Below are positions 34,838 to 42,519 of a stretch of DNA of 64,000 nt, one piece after another. The notes beneath the pieces were generated by a model that had not been told where the DNA came from, ran no database searches, and saw nothing but the letters and a program-made list of their open reading frames with translations. The stretch lies in the NCBI RefSeq assembly GCF_012641405.1, contig NZ_JABAII010000005.1, forward strand, positions 62,001-126,000, read 5' to 3'. The position numbers and the translations under genes are program-made. Numbering within the stretch: position 1 is the stretch's first letter; the number at the start of each line of letters is the position of its first letter. The DNA is from Rhizobium sp. P40RR-XXII (GTDB taxonomy: Bacteria; Pseudomonadota; Alphaproteobacteria; Rhizobiales; Rhizobiaceae).

Positions 34838-35929
34838 TCATGCGGACATACGGCCCAGAAGGATCGCGTCCTCCTGAGCCCAGCTCAATGAGACGGCATC
34901 GCCGACCGCTATGGATTTGGCGGCGTCATCGTCGTTGCTTGCGATTACGGTGAAATCGTCGCTGCCTGCGCCGATGACGGTGATCTTCAGGGTCGCACCG
35001 CGATATTCGACATTGGAGACCACGCCGTTGAAACCGAGTCCTTTGTTGTCGGACTGCGAAAGCCGGATACGATCGGTGCGGATGGCGATATCAGCGGCTT
35101 CGCCGCTCCGGCGTCCTGTCCCTTTTACGGAAAAGCCCTGCCCTTCCGGCACGGTCATGGTGATGACGCCGTCTTCGCTCGACGTTACCCGGCCCGACAG
35201 GACATTATGGTCGCCCATGAAGCGTGCGACGAAGGCCGTTGCGGGGTGCTCGAAAACCTCCCGTGGCGAAGCGGCCTGCTCGATCCGTCCGTCATTCATG
35301 ATGACCATGATATCGGCGAGCGCCATCGCCTCTTCCTGGCTGTGCGTGACATGGACGAAGGTGATGCCCAATGTCTTCTGCAGCTTCTTCAACTCGGCAC
35401 GCATGCGGATCTTCAGGAACGGGTCGAGCGCCGACAGCGGCTCGTCCAGCAACAGCGCCTCCGGATCGGTGATAAGCGCGCGCGCCAGCGCGACACGCTG
35501 CTGTTGGCCGCCTGAAAGCTGCGCCGGGCGTCGGGCCGCATAGGCCTCCATCTGCATGAGCTTCAGCATTTCGAGCGCCTTGGCACGACGCTCATCCTTT
35601 GCGACACCCTTCATCTTCAGGCTGAAGGCCACATTGTCGATAAGGTCGAGATGGGGAAACAGCGCGTAAGACTGGAACATCATCGCCGTGCCGCGCTTGG
35701 CCGGCGGGAAGTCCGTCACGACGGTATTTCCAAGCCGGATGTCGCCGGAGGAAATGTCTTCGTGGCCGGCGATCATGCGCAGGGTCGAGGTCTTGCCGCA
35801 GCCGGACGGACCAAGGAAGCAGCAATAGGAGCCTGCCGGTATTTTCAGGCTAATCGCGTGAACAGCCGTGGTCGCACCGTAGACCTTCGAAACGGACACT
35901 ATATCGATCTCTGCCGCTTTCGACATCAT
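34838..35929 (-). CDS. Pot-type ABC importer, ATPase (PotA-like)
   Basis: A 363-residue ABC ATPase: Walker A GPSGCGKT, Q-loop MFQSYALFPH, signature LSGGQQQR, Walker B ALLLDEP, H-loop THSQEEAMALAD, and a C-terminal TOBE domain from about residue 290. It is the first gene of the minus-strand operon. The second ATG (35926) is better spaced from AAGGGGAAG than the first. It is divergent from a GntR regulator with a palindrome between. Confidence 0.9.
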   Translation of the reverse strand: MMSKAAEIDIVSVSKVYGATTAVHAISLKIPAGSYCCFLGPSGCGKTSTLRMIAGHEDISSGDIRLGNTVVTDFPPAKRGTAMMFQSYALFPHLDLIDNVAFSLKMKGVAKDERRAKALEMLKLMQMEAYAARRPAQLSGGQQQRVALARALITDPEALLLDEPLSALDPFLKIRMRAELKKLQKTLGITFVHVTHSQEEAMALADIMVIMNDGRIEQAASPREVFEHPATAFVARFMGDHNVLSGRVTSSEDGVITMTVPEGQGFSVKGTGRRSGEAADIAIRTDRIRLSQSDNKGLGFNGVVSNVEYRGATLKITVIGAGSDDFTVIASNDDDAAKSIAVGDAVSLSWAQEDAILLGRMSA

Positions 35930-36098
35930 CTTCCCCTTTTGTTTGGGAAAGACACTGCATCAATCGTGCCAGTTTCGCTGCAGCGCACTAAATTACTGAG
36001 ATGCCTGCCTTATTCCGGAGAAGAGGAATTCCTGCCCTTCTTGAGGCAGTTTGATAACTGCTCATCAAATAGGCTATTGTGCTCGATTTGTGCAAATT

Positions 36099-36110
36099 AT
36101 TGTATACAAT
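36099..36110. promoter_or_regulatory. Candidate GntR operator
   Basis: ATTGTATACAAT, a perfect 12-base palindrome in the AT-rich space between the divergent PotA-like and GntR genes. The TTGTATACAA core resembles sites used by FCD-type GntR regulators. It could control both directions. Confidence 0.5.
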
Positions 36111-36194
36111 TTAGCATCGTCTTTGCATCAGATTTCGTTTAACTTCGGCCCGAAACCGGGCTATCATTTTTGCCAACCATTCAGGTAAGCGATT

Positions 36195-36908
36195 ATGAAT
36201 TCTTCAGCAGACGAGTTTCTGACTCCCATCGATTCCGCGGAGACCGGCGCACAGCAGATCCGCGACGCCATTCGCGACGCGATCGTCGAACGCAGGCTTG
36301 CACCTGGCACGAAACTGTCTGAGAGCGATGTCGGCGGCCTGTTCAATGTCAGCCGCACTCTGGCGCGCGCCGCCCTGCAGGCGCTTTCCTACGAGGGTCT
36401 CGTCAGTGTCGAAAAAAACAGGGGCGCTTTCGTCGCCTATCCATCGCCCGAGGAAGCCAGGCAGATATTCGCAGCGCGCCGCCTGGTGGAGCCAGGCATA
36501 TTGAAATCAGCAGCCGAGCGGATCACCCCGGTTCAGCTCAGGCAGCTGAGGCACCTTCTCCTGGAGGAAGGCCGGCTGATGGGCGAGCGCGGTCAGTCCG
36601 CCCGCCGGGCCGAGATCAAGGCTTCGGGCGATTTCCATCTGATGGTGGCAGGCATTTCCGGCAATCTTATCATGCAGCGCTTCATGGAGGAGCTGGTCGC
36701 CCGCTCGTCATTGGTGATCGCGCTCTACGGACAATCGAGCGCCTCCAGCTGCGGCCACTCCGAGCACGGCGACATCATCACCGCTTTGGAGCAGAAGGAC
36801 ATCGATGCGGCCTGTGGTCTGATGCTTCATCATATCGCGCATATCGAAGCCGATCTCGACTTACGCGAGCGCAAAAGCTTCGGCCTGAAAGAAGCGTTCG
36901 AGCGGTGA
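36195..36908 (+). CDS. GntR-family regulator, FCD subfamily
   Basis: A 237-residue regulator. The N-terminal winged helix has GTKLSESDVGGLFNVSRTLARAAL and EGLVSVEKNRGAFVAYPS. A C-terminal all-helical FCD ligand domain follows, with metal-binding-type His/Asp in ASGDFHLMVAGISGN and MLHHIAHIEAD. It sits between the importer operon and two amidohydrolase genes and should respond to the imported nitrogen compound or a metabolite of it. Confidence 0.88.
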   Translation: MNSSADEFLTPIDSAETGAQQIRDAIRDAIVERRLAPGTKLSESDVGGLFNVSRTLARAALQALSYEGLVSVEKNRGAFVAYPSPEEARQIFAARRLVEPGILKSAAERITPVQLRQLRHLLLEEGRLMGERGQSARRAEIKASGDFHLMVAGISGNLIMQRFMEELVARSSLVIALYGQSSASSCGHSEHGDIITALEQKDIDAACGLMLHHIAHIEADLDLRERKSFGLKEAFER

Positions 36909-36969
36909 GACGATCGTCTTACAGGCCGCTCCCACTCAGGTCGTCAGCGATAGATCCAAGGAGAAAAAA

Positions 36970-38172
36970 TTGAGCGCGATCGAAACCCTGTTTGCCCGGG
37001 CCAAGCTCGCTAACGGCTCTACCAAAGACATCGGCGTCGCGGATGGCCACATCGTGTCGATCGAGGAGGCCGGAGCAACCGTCTCCACATCTCAGACTAT
37101 CGACCTCGAAGGCGCACTGGTGGTTCCGGGCTTCGTCGAGGGACACATCCATCTCGACACCAGCTTTTATGGTGACGCATGGATACCGCACAAGCCGTGC
37201 ACCAACGGCTTCGACGTTCATGAACGCGTCGCGTTTCAGGCACAAAACATGGCGCAGGCCGCGCCGATGAACGAAAGAGCCAGAAACCAGCTCGACCTCT
37301 GCATCGCCAATGGCAGCACGCATATGCGCAGCCATGTCATGGTGGATGGCTCGGTCGGGCTGAAATCGCTCGAGACTATTCTTGCCGTGCGCGAGGAATA
37401 TCGCGAGCTGATCGACATCCAGCTCGTTGCCTTTCCCCAAAGCGGCATCCTAAAAAGCCCTGGCACGCCTGAGCTTATAGACGAGGCGATCGCCATGGGC
37501 GCAGACCTTGTCGGAGGGCTCGATCCGGCGAGTTTCGACCGCAATATCGAAAAGCATCTCGACGTCGTTTTCGGCGTCGCCGAAAAGCACGGTGTCGATA
37601 TCGACATCCATCTTCACGAAGGCGGCACGCTCGGCCTCTTCACCATCGAAGAGATCTGCGCCCGAACCCGTGAACTCTCCATGGGCGGACACGTCACGAT
37701 CAGCCATGCCTATGGGCTTGGCGATCTTTCTATCGACGCCGCAAAGCGGGCGGCGGCACTCATCGCCGCGAGCGGCGTCTCGATCATGACCAACGCACCG
37801 GGCGCTCACCCCTTCCCGCCCGTCGCCTTGCTGCGCTCGGCTGGCGTTACCGTCTTCAGCGGCAGCGACAATATTCGCGACTCGTGGTGGCCCTATGGCG
37901 ATGGCGACATGCTGGGGCGCGCGATGATGATCGGCTATCGTTCCGGCTTCTACACGGACGATGAGCTGAAGGCCGCCTTCGACGTCGTTACGGAGAGTGG
38001 CGCCAAGGCATTGCGGCTCAAGGACTATGGCTTGCGCGTTGGCGCAAAAGCCGATTTTGTAACGCTGAAGGCGGAACACGTGCCGGAGGCTGTCGTCGCG
38101 GTCCCGAAGGGACGGTCCGTTTTCAAGGCCGGCAAGCTCGTCGCCAGGAACGGCGCTGTCGTGCGGAACTAA
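36970..38172 (+). CDS. Cytosine deaminase-like amidohydrolase
   Basis: A 400-residue amidohydrolase of the CodA/AtzC branch. Metal and catalytic residues are all present: HIHLD, HLHEGG (His and the catalytic-type Glu), SHAYGLGDL and SGSDNIRDSWWPYGDGDM (the Asp). The start is TTG at 36970, six bases after GGAGAA. It is 60 bases downstream of the GntR gene. The family deaminates or hydrolyses ring nitrogen compounds such as cytosine, isocytosine, creatinine-like or triazine compounds; the substrate is open. Confidence 0.85.
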   Translation: MSAIETLFARAKLANGSTKDIGVADGHIVSIEEAGATVSTSQTIDLEGALVVPGFVEGHIHLDTSFYGDAWIPHKPCTNGFDVHERVAFQAQNMAQAAPMNERARNQLDLCIANGSTHMRSHVMVDGSVGLKSLETILAVREEYRELIDIQLVAFPQSGILKSPGTPELIDEAIAMGADLVGGLDPASFDRNIEKHLDVVFGVAEKHGVDIDIHLHEGGTLGLFTIEEICARTRELSMGGHVTISHAYGLGDLSIDAAKRAAALIAASGVSIMTNAPGAHPFPPVALLRSAGVTVFSGSDNIRDSWWPYGDGDMLGRAMMIGYRSGFYTDDELKAAFDVVTESGAKALRLKDYGLRVGAKADFVTLKAEHVPEAVVAVPKGRSVFKAGKLVARNGAVVRN

Positions 38173-38218
38173 CCCATGACAGACCCCTATCCCACCCTCT
38201 AATGAACGAGGCAGCTTA

Positions 38219-39445
38219 ATGCTCGATCTGGTGATTTCGAATGTCCGCATCGCCAGGCGGGAGGGTTGCTTCGATATCGGTATCAAGGATGGCAGGATTG
38301 CCGCGATCGAGCGTGAGTTGATCGCGGACGCGCCGCGTCGCGATATGTGCGGCTGCCTGGCCTTTGGCGGCTTTGTCGATAGCCACATCCATCTCGACAA
38401 GGCTTGCATTCTCGATCGCTGCTTCATATGCGAAGGTACGCTGCAAGAGGCCGTCCGTGAGACGGCCAAGGCAAAGGCCGCCTTCACGGTCGAGGATGTC
38501 CATGCGCGTGCCGCTCGCGTGGTCGAGAACGCGATCGTCAACGGCACCACGGCAATGCGGACCTTCGTCGAGATCGATCCACGCGCCGGTTATCGATCAT
38601 TCGAGGCAATCAAGCAGATCAAACGCACCTATGCCTGGGCGATCGATATCCAGATCTGCGCTTTCGTGCAGGAAGGACTGACCAACGAGGCCGAGACAGC
38701 GCGCATGCTGGATCATGCATTGCGCAACGGAGCGGATCTCGTCGGCGGCTGCCCTTATACCGATCCCGATCCTCTGGGTCATATCAGCCGGATTTTCGAT
38801 CTGGCGGAACGCCATGATGTCGATGTCGATTTCCATCTCGATTTCGACCTCAACCCACAGGGCTCCGCAATCCCTGCCGTGCTGGCGGAAACGAAACGCC
38901 GGGGCTATGGCGGCCGCGTTTCCATCGGCCACGCCACCAAGCTTGCGGCCATGCCGGCGACCGAGGCCGGCGAGATTGCCGCGGGTCTTGCCGATACGGG
39001 GATCGCGGTAACCGTTCTGCCAGCGACCGATCTCTTCCTGCTTGGCCGGGACAGCGATCACCTTATCCCGCGCGGCCTTGCCCCGGCGATGCTGCTGACG
39101 GCCAATGGGGTTACCGTGACGGTCGGGACAAACAATGTCCTCAACCCGTTCACCCCCTTTGGCGATGCCTCGCTTGCCCGCATGGCCAATTTCTTCGCCA
39201 ATATCGCCCAGCTATCGCGGGACGAAGACATCGCTGCAGCGTTCGACATGGTCACGATCAATCCCGCGCACGTGATGGGGCGTGACTATGGCCTCAAGCC
39301 GGGTGCCCAAGCCGATATCGTGGTGGTGGATGCGGTCGATTCGCTGTCGCTGGTTCGTGAGATCCGGCAGCCGATCGCCGGCTGGAAGAACGGCAAGCAG
39401 ACTTTCACGCGCCTGCAGGCTCGCCTGCTGTCACCCGAAAGCTAG
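38219..39445 (+). CDS. Amidohydrolase, cytosine deaminase-like, altered active site
   Basis: A 408-residue paralogue of the preceding protein. It keeps HIHLDKAC and the later His residues (FHLDF, IGHATK), but the Glu of the HxxE motif is F209 and the metal-binding Asp of the GxDD/GSDN motif is N305 (GTNNVLNPFTPFGD). The residues framing these positions are conserved, so the alignment is secure. This points to a subfamily with different chemistry or a non-catalytic role. GAGG lies seven bases before the ATG. Its stop codon lies within the palindromic element that follows. Confidence 0.85.
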   Translation: MLDLVISNVRIARREGCFDIGIKDGRIAAIERELIADAPRRDMCGCLAFGGFVDSHIHLDKACILDRCFICEGTLQEAVRETAKAKAAFTVEDVHARAARVVENAIVNGTTAMRTFVEIDPRAGYRSFEAIKQIKRTYAWAIDIQICAFVQEGLTNEAETARMLDHALRNGADLVGGCPYTDPDPLGHISRIFDLAERHDVDVDFHLDFDLNPQGSAIPAVLAETKRRGYGGRVSIGHATKLAAMPATEAGEIAAGLADTGIAVTVLPATDLFLLGRDSDHLIPRGLAPAMLLTANGVTVTVGTNNVLNPFTPFGDASLARMANFFANIAQLSRDEDIAAAFDMVTINPAHVMGRDYGLKPGAQADIVVVDAVDSLSLVREIRQPIAGWKNGKQTFTRLQARLLSPES

Positions 39446-39558
39446 AGCGTGATGCCGAAAAGTGTAGGCGGTTTTCGGACGACATCACGCTCTACTTCTT
39501 TGATTCTAGAGCAGATTCAGATTTTAGGTCGAACAGACCTAAAATCATCCGGCTCTAG
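39443..39558. repeat. RIME1-like double-palindrome intergenic element
   Basis: Two large dyads in 116 bases. First: outer arms TAGAGCGTGATG (39443-39454) / CATCACGCTCTA (39483-39494) and inner arms CCGAAAA / TTTTCGG. Second: outer CTAGAGC (39506-39512) / GCTCTAG (39552-39558) and inner GATTTTAGGTC / GACCTAAAATC around GAACA. Size and two-palindrome design match the rhizobial intergenic mosaic element RIME1. The element includes the stop codon of the amidohydrolase gene. Confidence 0.8.
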
Positions 39559-39588
39559 CAGATGAAGGCCGATCGTGTCGCGATGCCT

Positions 39589-39877
39589 CTATCGCTTCAA
39601 TTCCCGCTCGAATTTTTCGATCTGCTGAAGAACCCACGGATCGTCTGCGGAATGTTGAGCAACTTCCTGCTGCAGCCGCGGTTGGCGGCGGCACAGGATC
39701 CAGTCGACGAAAGCGCGAAGCAGCCGCATGCCTATATCCAAGCTCTTTTCAGTATTTGCGAGGCTCGGCGACCAGACCCGAAAGCCAATCGGACGCCGAG
39801 CCTCGACAACCGCAAGGCGTTGCGGCGATTGCCTTTTTGCGTGCGCGAAAATGAACGGTAGCTGAACAATGTTGCAC
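39589..39877 (-). pseudogene. Small protein-like frame with no usable start
   Basis: On the minus strand a frame open from 39906 to the TAG at 39591-39589 reads like a real protein: NIVQLPFIFAHAKR, then RRPIGFRVWSPSLANTEKS, MRLLRAFVDWILCRRQPRL and QIEKFERELKR. It has no in-frame ATG, GTG or TTG before the late TTG and ATG near 39740-39727. A GTG at 39877-39875 would join the frame if one base (39874) were removed. So this is either a single-base-frameshifted gene or one starting late (ATG 39729, 46 residues). Function unknown. Confidence 0.5.
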
Positions 39878-40127
39878 GGTATAATGGTTTTCCCCTGTGT
39901 TTCTCGTTATGAGCAAGGGTGCTCTTCCTTGAGATCGACGGCGTTTCCTTCAAGCGAATGGAAGGAATGCTTGCCGATATTTTTCCACCACCTCCCGAGC
40001 GGGGTTCACGAATGAAGAGCTTTTTTACGCAAGCGTACCGTTATCGGCAAAACTGACCTAGCCGAGAGCGAGAGCGGCTATTAAGAACGCCGCGTCGCTT
40101 CCGATTTCCCCGGAGCGGCACAAGCTT

Positions 40128-40152
40128 AGCCTCGCCCGTGCGAGGCTTTTTT
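40128..40152 (+). terminator. Rho-independent terminator, possibly of a small RNA
   Basis: AGCCTCGC-CCGT-GCGAGGCT followed by six T's, plus-strand orientation. No plus-strand gene lies in the preceding 680 bases, so it may end a small RNA transcribed from the region 39900-40127. Confidence 0.75.
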
Positions 40153-40172
40153 CTTTTCTGCTCGCATTTTGT

Positions 40173-40427
40173 TCAGCGGCGCGGCTCGCCGCCGGGTGCA
40201 TAGGCCGTGTCCTGCTCGAAAGGAAATACGGAGCCGCAACGGCAGCGCATCATATGCTTGCGCGGATCGGGTGATGGACGTTCGGTGGAAAAGCCACCGG
40301 GCATGTCATCTACCTTGAAATCCCGGCTGGGAGCCCAGCGGTCGTCGGTTTCGGAAACCTCGGCAAATCCGGTATGAGCGCATTTCGCGCATTCCAGCTT
40401 CCGTGAATATCGATCTCGCGCGGCCAT
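40173..40427 (-). CDS. Small zinc-ribbon-like hypothetical protein
   Basis: An 84-residue hydrophilic protein with a CAKC pair near residue 13 (KLECAKCAHTGFAEVSE) and a CRC pair near residue 62 (MMRCRCGSVFPFE), spaced like a zinc ribbon. GGAAG lies close to the ATG. Function unknown. Confidence 0.55.
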   Translation of the reverse strand: MAARDRYSRKLECAKCAHTGFAEVSETDDRWAPSRDFKVDDMPGGFSTERPSPDPRKHMMRCRCGSVFPFEQDTAYAPGGEPRR

Positions 40428-40608
40428 TCTCTTCCAATCCGGGACTCACATTCGCCTCCTTCTAGCAGTGCCGTCGCTGCACTTGAAGGCCGTGAACGAC
40501 CTGCCTCACAGCTCGATGTCCTTCCTCTCGAATTGCAGGCACGGAAAAAAGCGCGTCATTTGAAAAAGAGATTGACCTGATGGCAGATGTCAGACCAATT
40601 TATCGACC

Positions 40609-41316
40609 ATGACCAAACCGATGCTGACACCTCTCCCTTCCATCGACCGGACGCGACAAGTCATCGACGCGCTGTCGACCTTCATCGAATCGTCGAAGCT
40701 GCAGGCAGGCGACAGGCTGCCGACCGAGCGCGAGCTGATGGCGGCGCTTTCGGTGGGGCGCTCGACCATCCGCGAGGTGATCACCTACTTCCAGGCGCTC
40801 GGCGTCATGGAGACGCGCAAAGGCAGCGGCACCTATCTGCTGAAGCCGGTTTCCAAGGCGACCATCCACATGCCGCTTTCCCTCGATCCGCCGCACCTGC
40901 GCGATGCGTTGCTGCAGACGCTGGAGGTCCGCCGCGGCATCGAATGCGAGGCCGGCATGGTGGCGGCGAGAAAGCGCACGGACGAGGATATCGTCATCAT
41001 CGAAGAGAAGCTCAACGAGATGGAGCGCGTCCATATGGCCAAGGGCACGTCCGGCCCGGAGGATCTTGCCTTTCACCTGGCGGTCTACGACGCCACGCAC
41101 AATCCGCTGTTCCGGCAGCTTCTCGAACAGATGCGCGAAACCTTCGAACGCTTCTGGGATCATCCCTTTGATCGGCAGGATTTCGCCCGTCGGTCCTTCC
41201 CTTATCATCGCACGCTGTTCAACGCGATCGTCGACCAGGATCCCGAGGTGGCGCGCGCCGAAACACTGAAAATTCTCGACGTTGTCGAGGAAGACATCAA
41301 GGAAATGTCCAAATGA
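40609..41316 (+). CDS. GntR-family regulator, FadR/FCD subfamily
   Basis: A 235-residue regulator. The winged-helix DNA-binding part contains GDRLPTERELMAALSVGRSTIREVI and METRKGSGTYLL. The FCD domain has metal-type residues in DLAFHLAVYDATHNP and FPYHRTLFNAI. The ATG at 40609 has no strong ribosome site; 40621 is an alternative. It overlaps the PLP-enzyme gene by four bases and is the first gene of a six-gene operon. A GGTCTGAC sequence (minus strand, about 40586-40593) just upstream resembles FadR-type half-sites and may be autoregulatory. Confidence 0.88.
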   Translation: MTKPMLTPLPSIDRTRQVIDALSTFIESSKLQAGDRLPTERELMAALSVGRSTIREVITYFQALGVMETRKGSGTYLLKPVSKATIHMPLSLDPPHLRDALLQTLEVRRGIECEAGMVAARKRTDEDIVIIEEKLNEMERVHMAKGTSGPEDLAFHLAVYDATHNPLFRQLLEQMRETFERFWDHPFDRQDFARRSFPYHRTLFNAIVDQDPEVARAETLKILDVVEEDIKEMSK

Positions 41317-42479
41317 CTGACGGGCTAGAGCCGTTCGAACTTGCGTCCCTTATTACAGCCCATGACGACGGCAATTTCGCCGAGGCTGTGGTGCCGCCGA
41401 TCTTCCAGACGTCGCTCTTCACCTTCTCCAGCTACGACGAGATGATCGCCTCCTATCGCGGCGAAAAGGTACGGCCGATCTATACGCGCGGCCTTAACCC
41501 GACGGTGCGCATGTTCGAGGAGATGCTGGCAAAGCTCGAGGGAGCCGAGGATGCTCTCGGTTTTGCCAGCGGCATGGCGGCGATCTCATCGGTCGTGCTG
41601 AGCTTCGTCGAGCCGGGAGACCGCATCGTCGCGGTCAAGCATGTTTATCCCGATGCCTTCCGCCTCTTCGGCACGGTTCTGAAGCGCATGAAGGTCGAGG
41701 TGACCTATGTCGACGGCCGCGATGAGGAGGCCGTTGCCAAGGCACTTCCCGGCGCCAAGGTCTTCTACATGGAGAGCCCGACCAGCTGGGTCATGGACGC
41801 GCATGATGTCGGCGCGCTTGCAGCACTTGCCAAGCAGCATGGCGTCGTCTCGATGATCGACAACAGCTGGGCCACGCCTTACTTCCAGCAGCCGCTGAAG
41901 CTCGGCGTCGACCTCGTCGTCCATTCAGCCTCAAAATATCTCGGCGGACATAGCGACGTGGTCGCCGGCGTCGTCGCCGGCTCGAAGGAAATGATCGCGC
42001 GCATCAAGGCCGAAGCCTATCCCTATCTCGGCGGCAAGCTTTCGCCCTTCGACGCATGGCTTCTGATCCGCGGCCTGCGCACCTTGCCGATCCGCATGAA
42101 GGCGCATGAGGCGGCGGCGATGACGATCGCCAAGCGGCTGCAGGAGCTCGATGCCGTCGCGCAGGTCTGCCATCCGGGCCTTGCCAACCGGCTGCCGGCC
42201 GGCCTCAACGGCACCTCGGGCCTGTTTTCTTTCATCTTCCGCGAGGGCGTCGATATCCGCGCCTTCGCCGATCGCCTCACGCTCTTCAAGCTGGGTGTGA
42301 GCTGGGGCGGGCATGAGAGCCTGATCGTGCCGGGCGAAGTCGTGCTGCAGCAAAAGGCGCAGCCGAATTCGGCGCATACCTTCGGCATCAATCCGCGCTC
42401 CGTACGTCTCCATATCGGCCTCGAAGGAACCGAGGCTCTATGGAAAGAGCTCGAGGAGGCGATCGCCGCCGCCTCGTAA
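41313..42479 (+). CDS. Cys/Met-metabolism PLP-dependent enzyme
   Basis: A 388-residue fold-type I PLP enzyme of the cystathionine gamma-synthase/beta-lyase family. The PLP lysine is K208 in HSASKYLGGHSD, with the family's YTRGLNPTVRMFE and FASGMAAISS segments. Such enzymes cut or make C-S (or C-gamma) bonds of sulfur amino acids. It sits inside a GntR-controlled operon with a carbohydrate-type importer, which suggests catabolism of an imported sulfur- or amino-acid-containing compound rather than methionine synthesis. Confidence 0.87.
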   Translation: MTDGLEPFELASLITAHDDGNFAEAVVPPIFQTSLFTFSSYDEMIASYRGEKVRPIYTRGLNPTVRMFEEMLAKLEGAEDALGFASGMAAISSVVLSFVEPGDRIVAVKHVYPDAFRLFGTVLKRMKVEVTYVDGRDEEAVAKALPGAKVFYMESPTSWVMDAHDVGALAALAKQHGVVSMIDNSWATPYFQQPLKLGVDLVVHSASKYLGGHSDVVAGVVAGSKEMIARIKAEAYPYLGGKLSPFDAWLLIRGLRTLPIRMKAHEAAAMTIAKRLQELDAVAQVCHPGLANRLPAGLNGTSGLFSFIFREGVDIRAFADRLTLFKLGVSWGGHESLIVPGEVVLQQKAQPNSAHTFGINPRSVRLHIGLEGTEALWKELEEAIAAAS

Positions 42480-42519
42480 AGTCGTCAATCTGAGAGGAAG
42501 ACCTAAAAGGGGAACCAAC

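Noticed and set aside
33460-34953. 497-codon plus-strand frame
   Set aside because: It is antisense to the Pot-type binding-protein gene, which has a Tat signal, a ribosome site and family motifs.
39562-39861. Plus-strand 99-codon frame
   Set aside because: The opposite strand carries a more protein-like frame over the same bases. The plus frame starts within the RIME-like element region and lacks a ribosome site.
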